From positions 35,460-99,459 of the forward strand of contig NZ_JAJTTE010000027.1 in assembly GCF_021343995.1 (NCBI RefSeq): DNA of 64,000 nucleotides. The letters are read 5' to 3'. The notes under the pieces were generated by a model that had not been told where the DNA came from, did no database searches, and saw nothing but the letters and a program-made list of their open reading frames with translations. Position 1 is the first letter of the stretch. The number at the start of each line of letters is the position of its first letter. The position numbers and the translations under genes were made by a program. The stretch is from Pseudonocardia terrae. Lineage in GTDB: Bacteria > Actinomycetota > Actinomycetes > Mycobacteriales > Pseudonocardiaceae. Shown piece after piece: positions 7,923-19,443 of the stretch.

Positions 7923-8395
7923 CGAACGCCCACGAGCGCGCGCCGGCGCCGCGGCCCGGTACGGCCCGCGCGCGCCGGGAGCTGGCCGCCGCCGAGCTGC
8001 TCGTCGGGAGCGGGTTCGCCGGGCAGGCGGTGGTCGCCGCCGCACGCGCCGCGCTGGAGTCCGCCCAGGTGGCGCTCGCGGCGCTCGACGAGACCCGCGA
8101 CCAGCCGTCGGACGTGGTCTCGGCCTACGTCCGGCGGGTGGTCCGTGAGCGCGCGATGGATCCGGTGACGGGTCGGCTGCTGCGCTCGCTGCTCAACCGT
8201 GCCGCGCTCGCCGAGCGCTCCTGGGCGGCGGTGCCGCTCGAGGAGGCGCGGTCCGCGCTGGTCGACGCCGCCCTCGTCCTGGCCGAGGTCGACGGCTGGC
8301 TCGACGACCCGGCCCGCAGCGCCCCGCCCCCGACCGGCGCGACCCGGCGCGCGGTGCGCCCGCTCAAGCGGCGCCGGGCCTCCGAGACGGGCTGA
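7919..8395 (+). CDS. HEPN-domain-like protein, partner of the upstream MNT fusion
   Basis: 158 aa, mostly helical. The pattern ARRELAAAELLVGSGFAGQA followed by AARAALESAQVALAAL is typical of HEPN helices in HEPN-MNT pairs. I do not see the RX4-6H RNase motif, so if it is HEPN it may be non-catalytic. A basic tail (RPLKRRRASE) ends the protein. The GTG overlaps the previous stop (GTGA), implying translational coupling. Family assignment is inferred from helix pattern and from its MNT-like neighbour. Confidence 0.6.
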   Translation: MTNAHERAPAPRPGTARARRELAAAELLVGSGFAGQAVVAAARAALESAQVALAALDETRDQPSDVVSAYVRRVVRERAMDPVTGRLLRSLLNRAALAERSWAAVPLEEARSALVDAALVLAEVDGWLDDPARSAPPPTGATRRAVRPLKRRRASETG

Positions 8396-8414
8396 GCCTC
8401 GGGCCTCGGGCATC

Positions 8415-8440
8415 GGGCCTCGGGCCGAAGGCCGAGGCCC
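8415..8440. terminator. Hairpin between convergent HEPN-like gene and leuS
   Basis: The arms GGGCCTCGG (8415-8423) and CCGAGGCCC (8432-8440) pair perfectly, with a short GC-rich loop. It sits 1 bp from the leuS stop and 19 bp from the stop of the opposite gene, so it could end transcripts from both sides. There is no T tract. Confidence 0.65.
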
Positions 8441-8441
8441 G

Positions 8442-11285
<2,844 letters not shown>

Positions 11286-11589
11286 GATCCCGCTCTACCT
11301 CGAGGATGAACCGTCCCGCGACGGTTCGCCGGTCGGCCTGCTGCTGCGGTCGCCGGGAGCCGCGCGGCCGGATCGCGCCCGGCCCGGGCGGGGCCGTGGG
11401 TCGCTCCGGCGTGCGGCTCGGCGCGGCGCCGGTGAGGCCGGGCATCCGGCGGGCCGTGGAACGCGATACCCAGGGTAACGCCGCTGGCCGACGGGCTTCG
11501 ACGGGGTTGCGCCAGGGCCGGTCCCGCCCGGCGGCGAGGGCCCGCCGGGGCCGCGCCGGGTGCTCGCGAGGCCGAACTACCCTGGTGAC
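11286..11589. other. Divergent intergenic region leuS / SdpI-like gene
   Basis: 304 bp, extremely GC-rich, no supportable ORF. A perfect hairpin candidate is CCGTCCCGCGACGG near 11311-11324 in the leuS leader. The right end holds TACCCT (11578-11583), the probable -10 of the SdpI-like gene. I saw no T-box or other known leader element for leuS. Confidence 0.5.
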
Positions 11590-12030
11590 GTGCCCGCGAC
11601 CCTCCGCCTCGTCCTCGGTGTGCTCTTCGTCCTGGCCGGCGTGGCGCTGGTCACGGTCGCCGTGCTGGGGGCCCGCTCGAGGCTTCCGCGCAACCGCTGG
11701 GCGGGCGTCCGTACCGCCGCCACCCTCGAGTCGGCGCCCGCGTGGGTCTCGGCCAACCGCGTCGCGGCCCCGCCGCTCGGCGCCGCCGGGGCGGTCTGTC
11801 TCTTCGCCGGCGTCGTGCTGCTGGCCGGGCCGTCCGCCGTGCTCGGCTGGATCGTCACCGTGGTCGGCGTCGTCGGCGCGCTGGTGCTCGCCGGGGTCGG
11901 CGGCGCGCTGGGCGACCGCGCGGGCCGGATCGAGACCGCCACCCGGGCCGCCGAGTCCGCCGCCGGTGGCTGCACCGGCTCCTGCGCGGGCTGCGACCTG
12001 GTCGCGGGCTGCCGCACCGCCCCGCGCTGA
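11590..12030 (+). CDS. SdpI/YhfL family small membrane protein
   Basis: 146 aa. Three hydrophobic helices (about 3-22, 56-76, 80-100) flank the conserved SdpI-type motif NRWAGVRTAATLESAPAWVS followed by ANR. The C-terminal tail is Cys-rich (GGCTGSCAGCDLVAGC), which is odd for the family and could bind metal. The GTG at 11590 follows a TACCCT box by 6 nt. Bacillus SdpI gives immunity to a killing peptide. Actinobacterial members are uncharacterised, so only the fold family is claimed. Confidence 0.8.
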   Translation: MPATLRLVLGVLFVLAGVALVTVAVLGARSRLPRNRWAGVRTAATLESAPAWVSANRVAAPPLGAAGAVCLFAGVVLLAGPSAVLGWIVTVVGVVGALVLAGVGGALGDRAGRIETATRAAESAAGGCTGSCAGCDLVAGCRTAPR

Positions 12031-12141
12031 CCGCACCTCCGGCTCGCAGGGCCGGGGCAGGGTGTCGCCGAGCTCCGGCGCGCCCTGCCGCTGCTCCCAC
12101 TTGCGCTGCTGCTCTCCCGGAGCTTCCGCATGATCGTCTTA

Positions 12142-12192
12142 CTCGTACGAACGTCCTACACGTACGTATGAACATGATCTCGTACGGACGTC
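12142..12192. repeat. Direct repeat and CGTACG palindromes between convergent genes
   Basis: CTCGTACGAACGTC (12142-12155) recurs as CTCGTACGGACGTC (12179-12192), 13 of 14 identical, 37 bp apart. A CGTACGTA palindrome lies between them. This A/T-richer patch lies at the convergent end of the SdpI-like and lipoprotein genes and overlaps the stop of the latter. Confidence 0.5.
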
Positions 12193-12529
12193 AGAACGGC
12201 TTCCCGACCTGGTAGTTCCCGTCCCGGTCGAGGATGGTCACCGGGACCGAGCGGATCACCGCGCCCTGCTGCACCTGGCAGAACAGCACCAACTGCGGAT
12301 ACACGACGACCTGTTGCGGGCACTGCAGCGGCGCCGACGCGAGCGCCGCGGTCGCCGGGTCGGCCGCGAGCACCGCCCGCACGTCGCGTTCGAGCTGGGC
12401 CCCGTCGAGGGTCCGCGGCGGGGCCGGGGTCGGGGTGCCCGCCACGAGGACCGCGCAGGAGGTCAGCAGCGGCGCGAGCGCCGCCGCCGCAACGAGACGG
12501 GCGCGGGACGCAGCGGGACGGGCGGGCAT
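12191..12529 (-). CDS. Putative lipoprotein with DUF4333-like domain
   Basis: 112 aa. The N-terminus MPARPAASRARLVAAAALAP leads to LLTSC, a lipobox, so the mature protein would be lipid-anchored at Cys of the outer membrane leaflet side. The rest has the DUF4333 pattern: CPQQVVVYPQLVLFCQVQQG then VPVTILDRDGNYQV, with two Cys that may form a disulfide. The ATG at 12529 follows GGGAGGCCGG. A 20-residue longer start (12589) is possible but lacks a signal. Function unknown. Confidence 0.75.
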   Translation of the reverse strand: MPARPAASRARLVAAAALAPLLTSCAVLVAGTPTPAPPRTLDGAQLERDVRAVLAADPATAALASAPLQCPQQVVVYPQLVLFCQVQQGAVIRSVPVTILDRDGNYQVGKPF

Positions 12530-12659
12530 CCGGCCTCCCTGGGTCCGTCTCGGTCCGTGCGGGCCTCCAGGGTCCCCGCACGACCGCACCGGGGGAAGGT
12601 CCGGCAGGTCACGAACGCGTTGCCGAACGCGGGCCGGGCACCCGCCCCGAGGGCTCGGC

Positions 12660-13253
12660 TCAGTTCAGCCCGATCTCCACCGGGAAGGTCGACAGCAGCG
12701 CCAGCGGCGCGCCCTGCCGGCGCAGCACCCGGCCCCAGAGGTCGGCGTGCCGCTCGGTGGTGACGTCGTCGGGCAGGCCCGGGACCACGAACCAGTCCCC
12801 GCGGGCGATCTCCCCGGCCAGCTGCCCCGAGTCCCAGCCCGAGTACCCGGCGAAGACCCGCAGCCCGCGGACCCGCGGTTCCACCGCGGCGGGCTCGCTG
12901 TCCAGATCCACCAGCACGACCGGGCCGTTCACCGCGACCACGCCCTCGATGCCGTCGGCCCGCTGGCCGGGCCGCAGGCTGGCGAGGCACAGCGCGGTGG
13001 TGCCGTCGACCGGGCCGCCGACGAAGACGGACCCGGGACCCGACGCCAGCGGCGCCCAGCGGGGGAGGACGTCGCGCACCGACGCCTCCGACGGCCGGTT
13101 GAGCACCACGCCGAGGCTGCCGTGCTCCCGGTGCTCGACCAGGTAGACGACGGTGCGGGAGAAGTTGGGATCGGTGAGGTTCGGTGCGGCCACCAGAAGG
13201 GTGCCCGGTCCGACCGGAGCGGTGGCCTGCCTGCCGGGGCGGTCGTCCCTCAC
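12660..13253 (-). CDS. YqgE/AlgH family protein (UPF0301)
   Basis: 197 aa. Family hallmarks: GTLLVAAPNLTDPNFSRTVV near the start, HGSLGVVLNRPSE, VFVGGPVDG, and FAGYSGWDSGQL. The biochemical role of YqgE is not settled. The M. tuberculosis counterpart Rv0038 lies in the same neighbourhood, next to a divergent MFS gene and near leuS. GTG 13253 is chosen because residues before it match only the opposite-strand MFS gene and the alignment to the family begins about residue 13. Confidence 0.92.
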   Translation of the reverse strand: MRDDRPGRQATAPVGPGTLLVAAPNLTDPNFSRTVVYLVEHREHGSLGVVLNRPSEASVRDVLPRWAPLASGPGSVFVGGPVDGTTALCLASLRPGQRADGIEGVVAVNGPVVLVDLDSEPAAVEPRVRGLRVFAGYSGWDSGQLAGEIARGDWFVVPGLPDDVTTERHADLWGRVLRRQGAPLALLSTFPVEIGLN

Positions 13254-13296
13254 GCGCCCATATTCCCACCCCGGCCTCGGGCCGTACGCTCCACCC

Positions 13297-14613
13297 GTGT
13301 CCGTCCCGAACCCCGCTCCGCCGGCGACCCCGGCGGCCGGGGACGCGGACGCCGTCAAGGTGGGCGTCCGCGCGCTGCTCCGCGGTCGGGGGTTCCGCAG
13401 GCTGCTGATCTCGCGGGTCCCGGCGCAATGGGGGGACGGCTTCTTCCAGGCCGCGCTCGGCGGGGCGGTGCTGTTCAACCCCGAGCGTCAGGCGGATCCG
13501 CTCGCGGTGGCGGCGGGGCTCGCGGTGATGCTGCTGCCGTACTCGTTCGTCGGGCCCTTCGCCGGAGCCCTGCTCGACCGCTGGGACCGCCGCCGGGTGC
13601 TGCTCCTGGCGAACCTGCTGCGCGGAGTGCTGATCGCGCTCGTCGCGGTGGCGGTCGGGACGGGGGTGGCGGGTCCGCCGCTCTATCTCGGCGCACTCGC
13701 CGTCGTCGGCGTGAGCCGGTTCGTCGGGGCGGGGCTGTCGGCGGCGCTGCCGCACGTCGTCGAGCCGCGCAACCTCGTCGAGGCCAACGTCGTGGCATCG
13801 ACCGCCGGGGCCGCGTCGGCCGCGTTGGGTGGCGTGATGGCGATCGGCGTCCGCGAGCTGGTCGGGCCCGGCGACGCCGGTTCCGGGGTGACCACGGCGC
13901 TGGCGGTCGTCGGGTCGCTCGTCGCGGCGCTCGCGGCGGCCGGGTTCGCGAAGGGCGTGCTCGGGCCGGACGGGACCGAGGCACGCAGCCGGGTCGCCGC
14001 CGTCGCCCGCGGGTGGCTGGACGGCGCCCGCGCGGTCGTACGGGTCCCCACCGCGAGCGCGGCCTTCTGCGCGGTGGGCGCGCACCGGCTGGCCTTCGGC
14101 ACGAGCACGCTGCTGTCGCTGCTGCTCTTCCGCTACGCGTTCCACGACTCCGGCATCTGGCGCGCGGGACTCGCCGGGGTCGGGCAGGTCGTGACGGCCG
14201 CCGGGGCCGGGATCGGCGTGGCGGCGCTGGTCACACCGTGGCTCACCCACCGCCTCGGCCGCGCGACCACGGTCCGGACGGGGCTCGTCGTCGCCGCGCT
14301 GGCGCAGGTGGGCGTCGCGGTCGTGACGACGATCCCGACGGTGCTGGCCGGGGCCTTCGTGCTCAGTACCGCCGGGCAGGTGGTCAAGCTGTGCGCCGAC
14401 GCGACCATCCAGCAGGAGACCGCCGACGAGGCCCGCGGCCGGGTCTTCGCCCTGTACGACGCGCTGTTCAACACCTGCTACGTCGTCGCGGTCGCCGCGG
14501 CGGCCCTGCTCGCCCCGCCCGACGGCGACTCGCCCTGGCTGCTGGGGTCGGCCGCCGTCGTCTACCTGCTGGGCCTGGCCGGCCACGAGACACAGCTGCG
14601 CCGCCGCGCCTGA
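13297..14613 (+). CDS. MFS transporter
   Basis: 438 aa with about 12 predicted membrane helices. After a short cytosolic Pro/Ala-rich lead, RLLISRVPAQWGDGFFQAAL starts helix 1. The MFS loop 2-3 motif reads GALLDRWDRRRVLLLANLLR. The positional counterpart in M. tuberculosis is Rv0037c. Substrate unknown; exporters of the MFS_1 type are likely. GTG 13297 has a TACGCT box 6 nt upstream. The gene diverges from yqgE with 43 bp between starts, so both promoters sit in that gap. Confidence 0.88.
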   Translation: MSVPNPAPPATPAAGDADAVKVGVRALLRGRGFRRLLISRVPAQWGDGFFQAALGGAVLFNPERQADPLAVAAGLAVMLLPYSFVGPFAGALLDRWDRRRVLLLANLLRGVLIALVAVAVGTGVAGPPLYLGALAVVGVSRFVGAGLSAALPHVVEPRNLVEANVVASTAGAASAALGGVMAIGVRELVGPGDAGSGVTTALAVVGSLVAALAAAGFAKGVLGPDGTEARSRVAAVARGWLDGARAVVRVPTASAAFCAVGAHRLAFGTSTLLSLLLFRYAFHDSGIWRAGLAGVGQVVTAAGAGIGVAALVTPWLTHRLGRATTVRTGLVVAALAQVGVAVVTTIPTVLAGAFVLSTAGQVVKLCADATIQQETADEARGRVFALYDALFNTCYVVAVAAAALLAPPDGDSPWLLGSAAVVYLLGLAGHETQLRRRA

Positions 14614-14653
14614 AGCGCATAACGTCTCAGGAGCGGCCCCAGAACAGCACTTT

Positions 14654-14700
14654 GGAGCCATAACGCGACAGAACCGCCTCGGAGATCGCGTTATGGTTCC
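14654..14700. repeat. Long inverted repeat between convergent MFS and pcnA genes
   Basis: GGAGCCATAACGCGA (14654-14668) pairs with TCGCGTTATGGTTCC (14686-14700), 14 Watson-Crick pairs and one G-T, loop 17 nt. It lies 41 bp after the MFS stop and 32 bp from the pcnA stop, so a bidirectional terminator is the simplest reading. Related ATAACG and GATCGCGT blocks flank it on both sides (14617-14732). Confidence 0.6.
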
Positions 14701-14731
14701 ATCACGCGTCAGGACAGGCTCGTAGATCGCG

Positions 14732-16231
14732 TCAGAGGTTCTCGGCCGCCCAGGCCCGCAGCTCCCGTTCGGCCTGCTCCGGGCTCATCGGCCCGTGCTC
14801 CATCCGCAGCGCCAGCAGGTGCTTGTAGGCCTTGCCGACCTGCGGGCCCGGCGGGATGCCGAGGATCCCCATGATCGCGTTGCCGTCGAGGTCGGGCCGG
14901 ATGGCGTCGAGCTCCTCCTGCTTGCGCAGCTCCGCGATCCGGTCCTCGAGCGAGTCGTAGGAGCGCTGCAGCGCCGCGGCCCGCCGCCGGTTGCGGGTGG
15001 TGCAGTCGGAGCGGACGAGCGCGTGCAGCCGGTCGAGCAGCGGCCCGGCGTCGGTGACGTAGCGGCGCACGGCCGAGTCCGTCCACTCGCCCTTCCCGTA
15101 GCCGTGGAACCGCAGGTGCAGGTAGACGAGCTGGCTGACGTCGTCGACCACGTGCTTCGGGTAGCGCAGGTCGCGCAGCCGCTTGCGGACCATCTTCGCG
15201 CCGACGACCTCGTGGTGGTGGAAGCTCACCCGGCCGTCCGACTCCTTGCGGCGGGTCGGCGGCTTGCCGACGTCGTGCAGCAGCGCCGCGAGCCGCAGCA
15301 CGAGGTCCGGCCTGCCCGGCTCCTCGCGCTCGATCGCCTGCTCCATGACGACGAGCGAGTGCGTGTAGACGTCCTTGTGTTGCATGTGCTCGTCGATCGC
15401 GAGCCGCATCGCCGGTACCTCGGGCACCACGTACTCGGCCAGCCCGGTGTCGACCAGCAGCTCGATCCCGCGCCGCGGGTGCGCGCCCAGCAGCAGCTTC
15501 GAGAACTCGGCCTGGATCCGCTCCTTGGTGATCCGGCTGAGCTCGCCGGCCATCGCCGACATCGCCGAGGTGACCCGCTCGGCCGGGGTGAAGCCGAGCT
15601 GGGAGACGAACCGGGCGGCGCGCAGCATCCGCAGCGGGTCGTCGGCGAAGGAGTCCTGCGGGGCCGCGGGGGTGTCCAGGACGCCGGCCGCCAGCGCGGC
15701 GAGGCCGCCGTAGGGGTCGACGAAGCGGCGGTCACCGGACGCGGTGTGCACCTCCACCGCCATCGCGTTCACCGTGAAGTCGCGGCGGACCAGGTCGCCC
15801 TCGAGGGTGTCGCCGAACCGGACGAGCGGCTTGCGGCCGACGCGGTCGTAGGCGTCGGCCCGGAAGGTCGTGATCTCGAGGGTGTCGTCGCCGCGGCGCA
15901 CGCCGACGGTGCCGAACTCGATGCCGGTGTCCCAGGTCGCGTCCGCCCAGCCGGAGACGATCTCGAGGACGCGCTCGGGCCGGGCGTCGGTGGTGAAGTC
16001 GAGGTCCGACCCGGTGCGGCGGAGCAGCGCGTCGCGGACGCTGCCGCCGACGAGGTAGAGCGTGTGCCCCGCCGCGCGGAACCGGTCGCCGAGCTCGTCG
16101 GCGACGGCGGGGATGTCGAGCAGCTCCACGAGCGCATTCTCCTGCGCGCGCCGCAGCGCGTCGGGCTGGTCCGGGGCGGCTTCCGGCTCGGCCAGGGTGG
16201 CGGTACCGGAGGTCACGGGCGGGGAAGACAC
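14732..16231 (-). CDS. pcnA: CCA-adding tRNA nucleotidyltransferase / PcnA
   Basis: 499 aa. The head domain has LYLVGGSVRDALL and the metal-binding SDLDFTTDA (Asp-x-Asp), then RRDFTVNAMAVE, all typical of class II CCA-adding enzymes. An HD domain follows (LAALLHDVGKP), with HHHEVVGA. It adds or repairs the CCA 3' end of tRNAs. Homolog of Rv3907c, also divergent from a NUDIX gene there. GTG 16231 is preferred because TACACT (16240-16245) lies 8 nt upstream and the longer frame is low-quality Arg/Pro sequence. Confidence 0.95.
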   Translation of the reverse strand: MSSPPVTSGTATLAEPEAAPDQPDALRRAQENALVELLDIPAVADELGDRFRAAGHTLYLVGGSVRDALLRRTGSDLDFTTDARPERVLEIVSGWADATWDTGIEFGTVGVRRGDDTLEITTFRADAYDRVGRKPLVRFGDTLEGDLVRRDFTVNAMAVEVHTASGDRRFVDPYGGLAALAAGVLDTPAAPQDSFADDPLRMLRAARFVSQLGFTPAERVTSAMSAMAGELSRITKERIQAEFSKLLLGAHPRRGIELLVDTGLAEYVVPEVPAMRLAIDEHMQHKDVYTHSLVVMEQAIEREEPGRPDLVLRLAALLHDVGKPPTRRKESDGRVSFHHHEVVGAKMVRKRLRDLRYPKHVVDDVSQLVYLHLRFHGYGKGEWTDSAVRRYVTDAGPLLDRLHALVRSDCTTRNRRRAAALQRSYDSLEDRIAELRKQEELDAIRPDLDGNAIMGILGIPPGPQVGKAYKHLLALRMEHGPMSPEQAERELRAWAAENL

Positions 16232-16405
16232 GGCGGGCCAGTGTAGGCGGCGCCTCCGCGGGCCGCCCCGGGGATCCGCCCGAAGATCAGGACGGAGATC
16301 AGGACGGGCCCCGGTCACGCTGAGGGCCGGGAGGGGAACGGCGCGTGACGCACCCGCGTCGCGCGGAACCCGACCGCGGGAGCCCCGGCTCGTTACCATC
16401 GCCAC

Positions 16406-16900
16406 ATGTCCTCCTCCCGCGGCCGCTCAGGGGGGCGCCGCGCGGGGAGGCCCGCCGACCGGCGCCGTCGCCTGCGGACGGTCGACGAGACGTCCGCGGG
16501 GGGCCTCGTCGTGGACCACGACCTGGGCCGCGCGGCCGTGATCGGCCGCCTGGACCGCCGCGGCCGGCTGCTGTGGTCCCTGCCGAAGGGGCACATCGAG
16601 GCGGGTGAGACCGCCGAGGAGGCGGCGGTGCGGGAGGTCGAGGAGGAGACCGGCATCATCGGGCGCGTGGTCGCACCCCTGGGCACGATCGACTTCTGGT
16701 TCGTCGCCGAGGACCGCCGGGTGCACAAGACCGTGCACCATTTCCTGATGCGGGCCCTCGGCGGCGACCTGTGCGACGACGACGTGGAGGTCGCCGAGGT
16801 CGCCTGGGTGCCGCTCGGGGAGCTGGAGGGCCGACTGGCCTACGCCGACGAGCGGCGGTTGATCCGGCGGGCGACCGAACTGCTGGAGGAGACCGCGTGA
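16406..16900 (+). CDS. NUDIX hydrolase
   Basis: 164 aa. A complete Nudix box runs from GHIEAGE to REVEEETGI (G-x5-E-x7-REV-x-EE-x-G), so Mg-dependent cleavage of a nucleoside diphosphate-linked substrate is expected. The N-terminal region is Arg-rich (SSRGRSGGRRAGRP). The positional counterpart is Rv3908 (MutT4). The ATG has TACCAT 6 nt upstream, so a leaderless mRNA is likely. The stop overlaps the next GTG (GTGA), coupling it to the DUF6049 gene. Confidence 0.94.
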   Translation: MSSSRGRSGGRRAGRPADRRRRLRTVDETSAGGLVVDHDLGRAAVIGRLDRRGRLLWSLPKGHIEAGETAEEAAVREVEEETGIIGRVVAPLGTIDFWFVAEDRRVHKTVHHFLMRALGGDLCDDDVEVAEVAWVPLGELEGRLAYADERRLIRRATELLEETA

Positions 16901-19377
16901 GAGCGGTCGCGGCGACCGCCGCGATCCTCACCCTGCTCGTGACCCTGGTCGGAGCGGCGGCGGGGACGGCCGCGGCGCAGACCGACGCGCCACCGGCCAC
17001 CGACACCGGCGTGCGACTCGACGTCACAGCGGCCTCGCCACGGGTCGTGACGGCGGACGGGCCCGCCGCCCTGACCCTCACCGGCACCCTCACCAACACC
17101 GGGTCGAGCCCTGTGACCGGCCTCGGCGTCCGCGTCCAGCGCAGCGACCCGTTGCGCAGCGAGGCCGCGGTCCGCGAGGCCCTGGCCGGCGACGAGGCCG
17201 CCGACGCCGTCACCCCGGCCTTCACCGACCTGCCCGACCTGGCCGCCGGCGCGTCGGAGCCCGTCACGCTGTCGGTGCCGCTGACCGGGTCGCCCACCTC
17301 CACGCTCGCCCTGGCCCGGACCGGGGTGCACGCCCTGCTCGTCAACGTCAACGGCACCCGGGAGGGCCTGCGCGCCCGGATGGCCGCGGTGCGGATGTTG
17401 CTGCCGGTGCTCTCGCTGCCCGGGAGCGCCGCGGGAGGGTCGACCGCGCCCTCGACCGGCTCGACGCCGTTGACCCTGCTCTACCCGATGGTCGAGCCGC
17501 CACGCCGGCTGCCGACCGTGCCCGGCGAGCCGGTCACCCTCACCGACGACGGCCTCGCCGCGTCCTTCGCCCCGGGCGGCCGGCTGGCCGGCCTGGTCGA
17601 CGCCCTGTCCGCACGGGCCCCGGTCGGCTCGCCGCTGCGGGCCGGGGTGTGCGTCGCGATCGACCCGGACCTCGTCGAGACCGCGGCGCAGATGGCCGAC
17701 GGCTACCAGGTGCGTGCGCCCGACGGGACCGTCACGCCCGGGACCGGGGTCGACGCCGCCCGGGCCTGGCTCGCCCGGCTCTCCGCGACGCTGCACGGCA
17801 GCTGCGTTCTCGCGCTCGCCCAGGACGACGCCGACCTGGTCGCGCTGGTCCGTTCCGGGGCGTCGGACCTGGCCCGGCGGGCCGTCGACGACGGCCGGGA
17901 GATCACCGGCCGGCTGCTCGGGACGCCGGTGCTCGCCGACACGGTGTGGCCGGTCGACGGGGCGCTCGACGATGCCACCCTGGCCGACGTCGGCCGGGCC
18001 GCCGACGGCTCGTCGGCCGCCGTGCTCTCCGCCGACTCGGTCGAGCAGCCCGGGGCCACGCAGGTGTCCGGCGTCGTCCCGCTGGCCGACCCGACCGCGC
18101 CGGGGACGTCCACGGTCGGCGTGCTCAGCGACCCACTGCTGACCCTCGCCGCCGGGGGCAGCTCGGCGTCGACCACCAGCACCAGCCCCGCCGGCGGCCC
18201 CGGGGCCCTCGGGACGCAGGACGCGCTGGGCGCGCTCGCCTTCCGGGCGCTCTCCGGGGGCGGGCGCGGCGGCGGGCCGCTGGTCCTCGCGCCGCCGCAC
18301 CGCTGGGCGATCGACGGCCGCGGCGCCGACGCCCTGCTCGACGGCGCCGGCCGGCTGATCACGGCCGGGCTGGCCGAGCCCCGCGCCCTCGGTGCGTCGG
18401 TCGCGGCCGGCGCCCCGGCCGGGGCGGACCGGCAGCGGCTCACCTACCCGGTCCGCGTGGGCGCGCAGGAGATCCCGCCCGCCGTCGTCGCCGCCGTGGC
18501 CCAGGACCGCGACGACGTGGAGCGGCTGCGGGCGGCCGCCGACTACGAGACGGGTGTGGGGGCGCCGCCGGAGCAGGTCTTCGACCCGCTGCTGCGGGGC
18601 ATCCTGCGCGCGGTCTCCGGGTGGTGGCGCGGGGATCCGGCCACGGCGCGAACCCAGGCCGGCCTGGTCGGGGTCCGGATCGACGAGCTGGTCGGGTCGG
18701 TACGGGTGCTGGAGCCGCCGGGGCCGTTCTCGCTGGGTACGCGGGACGCGCCGGTGCCCCTGACCGTGGCCAACGGACTTCCCATCACGATGACGGTCAG
18801 GGTCGAGCTGGCCAGCACGGCCGGGCTGCGCGTCGCCCCGATCCCGGTCCAGCGAGTGCCTCCGCTCGGCCGGGTGCAGGTCCGGGTCAGCGCCGAGGTG
18901 CTGCGCGCGGGCCAGTTCACCGTCGAGGCCTCGGTCCGCACCCCGGACGGCGGCGCGCTCGGCGCGCCGACCCGGCTGCAGGTCCGGTCGACCGTCTACG
19001 GCACGGTCACCATCTGGATCACCGCGGTCGCCGGCGCGCTGCTCGTGCTGCTCGCGGCACGGCGGATCGTCCGGCGGATCCGGGGCGACCGGTCAGGTCC
19101 GGATGGGGGAACCGGGCCGGGCGAATCCGGCACGGGCCCGCCCACCGGACCGGTCCGGCCCCCGGTCCCGGTGCGCCCGCCGGGCGGCGGGCCGCCGGAC
19201 GGATTCGTGCCCGGACCCCGCGACACGCCGGTCGCGAGCGGTCCGGAAGGTCCCCGACCTGCGGTTCGTCCCGACCAGCGGCCGGCCGGAACGTCCGCGG
19301 GGCCTGCGGAGTTCCCGCCCGGACTCCGGCGCGCGTCACGGCGCGGGGTCACCGCGCCGGACGGCGATCTGCCGTAG
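16897..19377 (+). CDS. DUF6049 family secreted/membrane-anchored protein
   Basis: 826 aa. A signal peptide (VAATAAILTLLVTLVGAAAG, ending AAAQ at about 28) starts it. A long extracellular region with an Ig-like N-terminal part (about 35-150) and a middle domain follow. A single membrane helix lies near 705-728 (YGTVTIWITAVAGALLVLLA), then RRIVRRIRGD and a Pro/Gly-rich cytoplasmic tail. Homolog of Rv3909, an envelope protein of unknown function. Start GTG overlaps the NUDIX stop. Its neighbours (pseudokinase, sigM, cwlM) point to a cell-wall role. Confidence 0.85.
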   Translation: MRAVAATAAILTLLVTLVGAAAGTAAAQTDAPPATDTGVRLDVTAASPRVVTADGPAALTLTGTLTNTGSSPVTGLGVRVQRSDPLRSEAAVREALAGDEAADAVTPAFTDLPDLAAGASEPVTLSVPLTGSPTSTLALARTGVHALLVNVNGTREGLRARMAAVRMLLPVLSLPGSAAGGSTAPSTGSTPLTLLYPMVEPPRRLPTVPGEPVTLTDDGLAASFAPGGRLAGLVDALSARAPVGSPLRAGVCVAIDPDLVETAAQMADGYQVRAPDGTVTPGTGVDAARAWLARLSATLHGSCVLALAQDDADLVALVRSGASDLARRAVDDGREITGRLLGTPVLADTVWPVDGALDDATLADVGRAADGSSAAVLSADSVEQPGATQVSGVVPLADPTAPGTSTVGVLSDPLLTLAAGGSSASTTSTSPAGGPGALGTQDALGALAFRALSGGGRGGGPLVLAPPHRWAIDGRGADALLDGAGRLITAGLAEPRALGASVAAGAPAGADRQRLTYPVRVGAQEIPPAVVAAVAQDRDDVERLRAAADYETGVGAPPEQVFDPLLRGILRAVSGWWRGDPATARTQAGLVGVRIDELVGSVRVLEPPGPFSLGTRDAPVPLTVANGLPITMTVRVELASTAGLRVAPIPVQRVPPLGRVQVRVSAEVLRAGQFTVEASVRTPDGGALGAPTRLQVRSTVYGTVTIWITAVAGALLVLLAARRIVRRIRGDRSGPDGGTGPGESGTGPPTGPVRPPVPVRPPGGGPPDGFVPGPRDTPVASGPEGPRPAVRPDQRPAGTSAGPAEFPPGLRRASRRGVTAPDGDLP

Positions 19378-19443
19378 GCTGACGACCTGGCGGCAGGGGG
19401 ACACGACAGTCGCGCGGGGCGCACGGGGTGGAGGTCGCGACCG

